A model generated the notes under the pieces. That model worked only from the letters and a program-made list of their open reading frames with translations, was not told where the DNA came from and ran no database searches. DNA of 18,947 nucleotides from UBA2943 sp946534895 (GTDB taxonomy: Bacteria; Bacillota; Clostridia; Christensenellales; Aristaeellaceae): positions 1 to 18,947 of the forward strand of contig CAMNDE010000064.1 of the NCBI GenBank assembly GCA_946534895.1, written 5' to 3'. Shown piece after piece: positions 14,395 through 18,947 of the stretch (positions within the stretch are counted from its first letter, which is position 1; every line of letters begins with the position of its first letter). Position numbers and translations under genes: made by a program.

Positions 14395-15254
14395 CCCAGC
14401 TCCTCCTTCCTGGCTCTGGACAGCCTGTGCATCATGCCAGTCAGGAGAGATTCCTTCTTCTCCTCATACATGCTTCCCAGTTCAGCCTGCAGGGTCCGCT
14501 CATCCAGATGCCGGATCAGTTCCCCTGCCCTGGCGATGGAAATCACGCCAGTTTCCTCGGACACGATCAGAGCCACCGCGTCCGTGGTCTCGCTGACACC
14601 CAGGGCAGCACGGTGCCGGGTTCCCAGCTCACGGTTCACATCCCGCTTTTCCGTCAGATTCAGGATGCACGCGCCTGCCACCACCCGGGTGCCACGGACA
14701 ATCACGGCTCCGTCATGGAGAGGCGTATTGGGTTCAAAGATATTTTCCAGAAGCGGGGCGGAGATCCGGCCATCGATGGCGGTACCGGTCTCGATCAGGT
14801 CCTGAAGTCCCGTCTTCTGTTCAAACACAATCAGGGCACCGACGCGGCGCCGGCTCAGATCCAGGCAGCACTGCACGATTTCCTGGACAACTCTCGAATT
14901 CTCATCCGGCGCGCTCTTCTTCTGTCCGGGCTCCAGCACGGCTCCGCGGCCCATCTGTTCCAGAATGGCTCTCAGCTCCGGCTGGAAAAGCACCACCAGC
15001 ACCACAGCACCATTGCTGAGAATGGTATTGAGCAGCCAGGTCAGGGCGGTCATGCCGAAGAGATTACTGACAAAGGTCATTACCACAAGCAGAAACAGGC
15101 CCTTGAGCAGAGAAATGCCGCGGGTATGGCGGATCAGGCTCAAAAGCTCATAAATGATAATGGTTACAACGAGAATATCGAGAATCTCTATAATTCCGAC
15201 TCTGTGGGTCAGATTCCAAAATGCGTTTTGAAAGGTCTGCCAGTCCAGCGTCAT
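14391..15254 (-). CDS. cdaA: Membrane diadenylate cyclase CdaA
   Basis: A 287-aa enzyme converting two ATP to cyclic di-AMP. Three membrane helices (about 22-40, 50-66, 72-90) precede the DAC catalytic domain. This shows LFQPELRAILEQMG, the active-site DGA motif in PLHDGAV (181-183) and the RHR motif in GTRHRAALG (213-215), both intact. ATG 15254 has AAAGGATG about 5 nt upstream; the seven codons before it are ignored. It is first in the transcription unit, from a promoter with a perfect TATAAT. Cyclic di-AMP controls potassium and osmolyte balance and cell-wall homeostasis in Firmicutes. Confidence 0.95.
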   Translation of the reverse strand: MTLDWQTFQNAFWNLTHRVGIIEILDILVVTIIIYELLSLIRHTRGISLLKGLFLLVVMTFVSNLFGMTALTWLLNTILSNGAVVLVVLFQPELRAILEQMGRGAVLEPGQKKSAPDENSRVVQEIVQCCLDLSRRRVGALIVFEQKTGLQDLIETGTAIDGRISAPLLENIFEPNTPLHDGAVIVRGTRVVAGACILNLTEKRDVNRELGTRHRAALGVSETTDAVALIVSEETGVISIARAGELIRHLDERTLQAELGSMYEEKKESLLTGMMHRLSRARKEELG

Positions 15255-15296
15255 TCTATCATCCTTTCCCCGCATTTAATTGCACATTCGCACTTT

Positions 15297-15325
15297 ATTA
15301 TACAACATCCCGCAATCGATGAACA
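15297..15325 (-). promoter_or_regulatory. Candidate promoter for the cdaA operon
   Basis: Minus strand: a perfect -10 TATAAT at 15302-15297, about 43 nt before ATG 15254. At 17-nt spacing the -35 is TGTTCA, a weak match. No riboswitch-like structure is visible in the short leader. Confidence 0.55.
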
Positions 15326-15386
15326 GCCAATAACAAAACTTTTTCATCTGTCCGTGAAGAAAACCGACTATGGTTTCCGCCTGTCG

Positions 15387-15423
15387 AAAAATGGGAGCAG
15401 CCGCATACACCGGCTGCTCCCAT
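15387..15423 (-). terminator. Rho-independent terminator of the pur operon
   Basis: A perfect 13-bp stem ATGGGAGCAGCCG/CGGCTGCTCCCAT (15391-15403 with 15411-15423) with a 7-nt loop is followed on the minus strand by U residues (15391-15387). It lies 17 nt past the purB stop. Confidence 0.9.
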
Positions 15424-15439
15424 GATTCTCTTTCCCCTG

Positions 15440-16870
15440 TCAGACGTGAAGTTCTGCCTTTGCTCCAAGCAGCTGCGCATTTTCCCGGAGCATGGGACGG
15501 ATCACCTGATTCAGGAATTCCTCCACCTGCTCCGCGCTGCGTCCGATATAGTGGGACGGTTCCAGCACATCTTCCAGGTCCCCGCGGGTCACGCCGAAAG
15601 CCGGGTCCGCGCAGATCCTGTCGATGAGATCGTTTTCGCCGCCTTCTTCCTTGATGTACTGACCAGCAGCCTGGGCATGCACGCGCAGCTTTTCATGCAG
15701 TTCCTGACGGTTTCCGCCGCGGCGCACGGCATCCATCATGATGTTCTCCGTGGCCATGAAAGGCAGTTCCTTCATGACTCTGGCCCGGATCACCTTCGGG
15801 TACACCACCAGGCCGTCGCAGACATTGAGCATGATATTCAGAATGGCGTCCACGGCCAGGAAGCCTTCCGCCACGGAAATCCGCTTGTTGGCGGAATCAT
15901 CCAGTGTCCGCTCAAAGAACTGGCAGGACGTGGTCAGCGCTCCGTTCATGGCATCCGTCATGACATAGCGGGCCAGGGCATCGATGCGCTCGCAGCGCAT
16001 GGGATTGCGCTTATATGGCATGGCGGAGGAACCGATCTGCTTCTTTTCAAACGGCTCTTCCATTTCCCGGAAGCTGGCCAGGAGACGCATGTCATAGGCA
16101 AATTTGCTGGCGCTCTGGGCAATGCCGGACAGCACGCTCAGCACCTGGTAGTCCACTTTTCTGGAATAGGTCTGGCCGCTCACCGGCACAACGCGGCTCA
16201 TGCCGAAGCTCTCAGCGATCTCCTGCTCCACGGCCAGCACTTTCCGGCTGTCCCCGTCAAAAAGCTCCAAAAAGCTGGCCTGGGTGCCCGTCGTGCCCTT
16301 GGACCCGAGCATGGCAAGATGTTCCAGACGATGATCCACTTCCTGCACATCCATGTACAGTTCATTCATCCACAGACTGGCGCGCTTGCCTACCGTGGTG
16401 AGCTGTGCAGGCTGCAGATGCGTATACGCAAGGCAGGGCAGCGCACGGTAGCGCTCCGCAAAATCCGCCAGAAGGCTGATGACGCTCACCAGCTTCTTCT
16501 TCACCAGCTGCAGGGCATCCCGCATGATCAGGATGTCGGTGTTGTCGCCCACATAGCAGGAAGTGGCACCCAGATGAATGATCGGCGCTGCCTTGGGGCA
16601 CTGCAGGCCGTAGGCATAGACATGGCTCATGACATCATGACGGACTTCCCGCTCGCGCTGCTGCGCCACTTCATAGTTGACGTTGTCCTTGAACGCTTCC
16701 AGCTCCGCAATCTGCTCATCGGTGATGGGCAGGCCCTGATGCTGCTCGGCCCGGGCCAGCGCAATCCAGAGGGCACGCCAGGTGCGGAACTTCTTATCGT
16801 CGGAAAAAAGATACTGCATCTCATCGCTGGCATAGCGGGTGGAAAACGGGCTCACATACCGATCATGCAT
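15440..16870 (-). CDS. purB: Adenylosuccinate lyase
   Basis: A 476-aa fumarase-superfamily enzyme. It removes fumarate from SAICAR to give AICAR and from adenylosuccinate to give AMP. The family signature GSSAMPYKRNPMR (280-292), with its catalytic serine loop, is intact. His78 (VRHDVM) and His151 (YTHLQPAQ) match the conserved histidine positions, and GATSCYVGDN binds substrate phosphate. ATG 16870 has AGGAGG 7 nt upstream. It is the last gene of the operon, 57 nt after purO with a weak hairpin between, and just before the terminator. Confidence 0.96.
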   Translation of the reverse strand: MHDRYVSPFSTRYASDEMQYLFSDDKKFRTWRALWIALARAEQHQGLPITDEQIAELEAFKDNVNYEVAQQREREVRHDVMSHVYAYGLQCPKAAPIIHLGATSCYVGDNTDILIMRDALQLVKKKLVSVISLLADFAERYRALPCLAYTHLQPAQLTTVGKRASLWMNELYMDVQEVDHRLEHLAMLGSKGTTGTQASFLELFDGDSRKVLAVEQEIAESFGMSRVVPVSGQTYSRKVDYQVLSVLSGIAQSASKFAYDMRLLASFREMEEPFEKKQIGSSAMPYKRNPMRCERIDALARYVMTDAMNGALTTSCQFFERTLDDSANKRISVAEGFLAVDAILNIMLNVCDGLVVYPKVIRARVMKELPFMATENIMMDAVRRGGNRQELHEKLRVHAQAAGQYIKEEGGENDLIDRICADPAFGVTRGDLEDVLEPSHYIGRSAEQVEEFLNQVIRPMLRENAQLLGAKAELHV

Positions 16871-16894
16871 GACAGTTCCTCCTCACATCAAGAA

Positions 16895-16916
16895 ACGGCC
16901 GCACAAGTGCTGCCGT
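16895..16916 (-). other. Weak intercistronic hairpin between purO and purB
   Basis: ACGGC/GCCGT (16895-16899 with 16912-16916) encloses GCAC/GTGC (16901-16904 with 16907-16910), separated by one mismatch. On the minus strand it is followed by TTCTT. It may be a weak attenuator, processing site or simple spacer structure. Confidence 0.4.
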
Positions 16917-16927
16917 CTCAGAAAACA

Positions 16928-17641
16928 TTACTGGTTCTGGTTGGTCATTTCCATGTCCCACTCACCGTTGGCGGGATCAATCTTCACGGTCAGAAGCGAG
17001 ATCCGGTTCTCGGCATCCAGGGCTTCCCAGACCGCCTCATGAATTTCCTTGAGGCTGCCCTCGATCTTCACGCCGCGGGGCTCGCCCTCAAAGGAAGGCA
17101 GAGGACTTCCGTTGCCCTGATAGGTGTGAATCAGACGTCCGGAGCCCGGCTGCAGGTTTTCATACTCATAGAAGTAGCGCTGTACGCCGCTGCCTTCATT
17201 CATGCTCTTGAGAATCGAGAGATTGAAGAAGCAGGTTCCGTCAGCCACCTTGACAAGGCCGGAAATTCTGGGAGTGAAGTTCGGAGCATCAGGCTCGAAG
17301 GTCCTCGTGCGCAGAGCGTCGGCGAAGCTCTTGCCGGCTTCCAGATAATCGCGGATCGTATCCGTCTGATCGCCGTTGGTGATAATGAAGGTACCGCCCT
17401 GCAGATGACGGAGCGGGGCATAAATGATCAGACTGGGGTCAATCATCTTGCTCTCGTCAAAAGCACGGGTTTCCACCGTATCCGCATCGGTCTTTACGAA
17501 AATGCGGTTGCGGCTGTTGGCGCTGCGGCCCATGATAAAGTAGGAAATAATGGCATTCCCTTCGGTATCCCGGCCCAGAAGAATGCCGCGTCCCGGATAG
17601 GAGTTTCCGCAGAGGAGCTCCTGAATGCGTTTTTCTTCCAC
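16928..17641 (-). CDS. PurO-type IMP cyclohydrolase
   Basis: A 237-aa protein of the PurO/IMP cyclohydrolase-like family, which closes FAICAR to IMP as the last de novo purine step. Family hallmarks near the N-terminus are NSYPGRGILLGR (about 14-25) and ISYFIMGRSANSRNR (about 33-47). Later comes a QGGTFIITNGDQTDTI segment. This enzyme replaces the cyclohydrolase half of the bifunctional bacterial PurH; the partner AICAR transformylase is not in the window. GTG 17641 is preferred as start because AAAGGA lies 7 nt upstream. An in-frame GTG at 17659 would overlap the purC stop but has no ribosome binding site. Its place between purC and purB supports the assignment. Confidence 0.85.
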   Translation of the reverse strand: MEEKRIQELLCGNSYPGRGILLGRDTEGNAIISYFIMGRSANSRNRIFVKTDADTVETRAFDESKMIDPSLIIYAPLRHLQGGTFIITNGDQTDTIRDYLEAGKSFADALRTRTFEPDAPNFTPRISGLVKVADGTCFFNLSILKSMNEGSGVQRYFYEYENLQPGSGRLIHTYQGNGSPLPSFEGEPRGVKIEGSLKEIHEAVWEALDAENRISLLTVKIDPANGEWDMEMTNQNQ

Positions 17642-17655
17642 GATAGTATCCTTTC

Positions 17656-18366
17656 TCACTCGCCCAGAATTCTGGAGGAGATTTCTTCGTATGCTTCTTC
17701 CACGCCGCCCATATCCCTGCGGAAACGGTCCTTGTCCAGCTTCTCATGGGTCTTGCTGTCCCAGAAGCGGCAGGTATCCGGGCTGATTTCGTCCGCCAGC
17801 ACGAGCTTTCCGTCGCCGGTGATGCCGAATTCCAGCTTGAAGTCGATCAGGTCCACGCCGATGTCATGGAAATACCGGATCAGCAGCTGATTGATCTTCA
17901 GCGCATACTTGGCAATATCTTCCATGGTGCGGTCATCCGCCCAGCCCATGGCGGCGATATGATATTCATTGACCATGGGATCGTCCAGCTCATCGCACTT
18001 GTAGCAGTACTCGATGACCGGCTTGCGCATGGGGGTTCCCTCAGGCAGGCCGAGACGCTTGGAGAGACTGCCGGCAGCCACATTGCGCACGATGACTTCC
18101 AGGGGCACGATGGACACCTTGCGGACCACCGTCTCGCGGTCGCTGATTTCCTCCACAAAGTGGGTGGGAACGCCATTCTTTTCCAGCATCTTCATCAGAT
18201 GGTTGGTCATGCGGTTATTGATGCTGCCCTTGCCCTGAATGGTGCCCTTCTTCTTGCCGTTGAGTGCAGTGGCATCGTCCTTGTAGGAAACAATCACGAG
18301 ATTGGGGTCGTCGGTCGCAAATACCTTCTTGGCTTTTCCTTCATAGAGCTGTTCAAGTTTCTTCAT
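17656..18366 (-). CDS. purC: Phosphoribosylaminoimidazole-succinocarboxamide synthase (SAICAR synthetase)
   Basis: A 236-aa ATP-dependent ligase joining CAIR and aspartate to SAICAR. Motifs include the nucleotide-binding LYEGKAKKVF (7-16), the PLEVIVRNVAAGS signature, DFKLEFG, and the metal or substrate motif DEISPDTCRFWD. Length is the bacterial norm. ATG 18366 follows a weak GGAAAAG site 5-6 nt upstream and a 33-nt gap from purE. purB follows later in the same operon and supplies the next enzyme. Confidence 0.96.
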   Translation of the reverse strand: MKKLEQLYEGKAKKVFATDDPNLVIVSYKDDATALNGKKKGTIQGKGSINNRMTNHLMKMLEKNGVPTHFVEEISDRETVVRKVSIVPLEVIVRNVAAGSLSKRLGLPEGTPMRKPVIEYCYKCDELDDPMVNEYHIAAMGWADDRTMEDIAKYALKINQLLIRYFHDIGVDLIDFKLEFGITGDGKLVLADEISPDTCRFWDSKTHEKLDKDRFRRDMGGVEEAYEEISSRILGE

Positions 18367-18399
18367 AATTCTTTTCCGGTTTCCCGGACCGCCTTTCTC

Positions 18400-18885
18400 T
18401 TAGTCGATCACAAGTTCCTGGTCTTTCTTCACAACCGTGTCATGCATGCTTCGGCGCATATCCTCCAGCTTCTGCGCAACTTCGCTGTCTTCCAGCGACA
18501 GAATCTGTGCGGCCAGAAGTGCCGCGTTCTTGCTCCCGTCAATGGCTACCGTGGCCACAGGAATGCCGGAGGGCATCTGGACCGTGGACAGGAGTGCGTC
18601 CAGACCATCGAGTGTGGAGCTTTTCACCGGAATACCGATCACCGGCAGCGTGGTCTGCGCCGCCAGCGCTCCTGCGAGATGGGCTGCCTTCCCGGCTGCC
18701 GCAATCAGCACGCCGAAACCCTTTTCCCTTGCTTCCTTTGCGAAGGTCATGGCTTCCATCGGTGTGCGATGAGCAGAAAACACATGAGCCTCAAACGGGA
18801 TTCCCAGGTCTTTCAGGGTCTTGAATGCGTCCCTGAGGACCGGCAGATCGCTGTCGCTGCCCATGATCACTGCTACTTTCCTCAT
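18400..18885 (-). CDS. purE: N5-carboxyaminoimidazole ribonucleotide mutase (PurE, class I type)
   Basis: A 161-aa enzyme that converts N5-CAIR to CAIR. GSDSDLPVL (about 8-16) and FSAHRTP (about 41-47) form the active site. The following loop reads AAAGKAAHLAG rather than the common AGGAAHLPG, and the C-terminal half has PVIGIPVKSSTLDGLDALLSTVQMPSG as small peptides of that conserved block. ATG 18885 is chosen because AAAGGA lies 8 nt upstream and it matches the usual N-terminus; an ATG two codons earlier (18891) is too close to the site. It is first in the pur operon. No purK is seen in the window. Confidence 0.94.
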   Translation of the reverse strand: MRKVAVIMGSDSDLPVLRDAFKTLKDLGIPFEAHVFSAHRTPMEAMTFAKEAREKGFGVLIAAAGKAAHLAGALAAQTTLPVIGIPVKSSTLDGLDALLSTVQMPSGIPVATVAIDGSKNAALLAAQILSLEDSEVAQKLEDMRRSMHDTVVKKDQELVID

Positions 18886-18937
18886 GATCATCGTCCTTTC
18901 CGAAATATCCGGAGTGTTTCTCCGAACATTCATGGGG

Positions 18938-18943
18938 ATTGTA
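18938..18943 (-). promoter_or_regulatory. Possible -10 element for the pur operon
   Basis: Minus strand TACAAT (18943-18938), five of six bases of the consensus, lies 53 nt before the purE start. The -35 would lie beyond the right edge, so this cannot be confirmed. A small CGGAG/CTCCG hairpin sits between it and the ribosome binding site. Confidence 0.35.
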
Positions 18944-18947
18944 AGTG

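Noticed and set aside
14340..15425. 361-codon plus-strand open frame opposite cdaA
   Set aside because: It runs through the cdaA promoter and the pur terminator and has no domain similarity.
15422..17890. 822-codon plus-strand open frame antisense to purB, purO and purC
   Set aside because: It lies opposite three well-conserved enzymes, has no ribosome binding site or domain resemblance, and its composition (many His, Arg, Gln, Gly) is what strong G/C third-position bias gives on the reverse strand.

Overview
The window reads as chromosomal DNA from a GC-rich, low-mobility Firmicute, most likely a gut Clostridia species (Lachnospiraceae-like). The evidence is strong AGGAGG-type ribosome binding sites, Rho-independent terminators, an ECF vitamin-transporter S component, the cdaA-cdaR pair, and a stand-alone PurO-type IMP cyclohydrolase inside a pur operon. 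That placement is inference. Almost everything is on the minus strand; only a glycosyltransferase and an alpha-L-fucosidase are on plus. No tRNA, rRNA, CRISPR array, insertion sequence or phage gene is seen.

Layout, left to right. (1) 1-715(-): 3'-truncated ADP-ribosylglycohydrolase with its own candidate promoter. (2) 823-6158(-): a probable five-gene unit. In transcription order it has a sigma-A-type promoter, a structured leader ending in a terminator, a secreted protein made only of the 5'-nucleotidase C-terminal domain, a MoxR AAA+ ATPase, a multi-pass membrane protein with a DUF58 signature and a DUF4129-like tail, a lipoprotein with a BtuF-like half domain, an ECF S component, and a strong terminator. 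This is the least ordinary part of the window. (3) 6238-7627: a 54-aa hypothetical ORF (-) divergent from a GT2 glycosyltransferase (+), which ends in a bidirectional terminator. (4) 7643-10098: a PHP-family histidinol-phosphatase (-) and a cytoplasmic GH29 alpha-L-fucosidase (+) from back-to-back promoters. (5) 10165-15302(-): cdaA, cdaR, an unknown two-TM protein, an RsmF-type rRNA m5C methyltransferase and an RlmA-type 23S rRNA m1G methyltransferase. The cdaA/cdaR junction and the junctions among the last three genes are ATGA overlaps; cdaR and the two-TM gene are separated by a hairpin. (6) 15387-18943(-): a purine operon purE-purC-purO-purB with a terminator after purB.

How the genes work together. 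PurE, PurC, PurB and PurO carry out AIR-to-AICAR steps and the final FAICAR-to-IMP closure. PurB also acts in AMP synthesis. CdaA makes c-di-AMP under CdaR control, and the unknown membrane protein downstream may share envelope or regulatory work with it. The five-gene unit couples an ATPase/DUF58 maturation-type pair to extracytoplasmic proteins and a vitamin-uptake S component; its joint function is not known to me. No gene stretch longer than about 300 bases is empty: the largest gap, 5965-6237, holds the promoter, leader and terminators described below.
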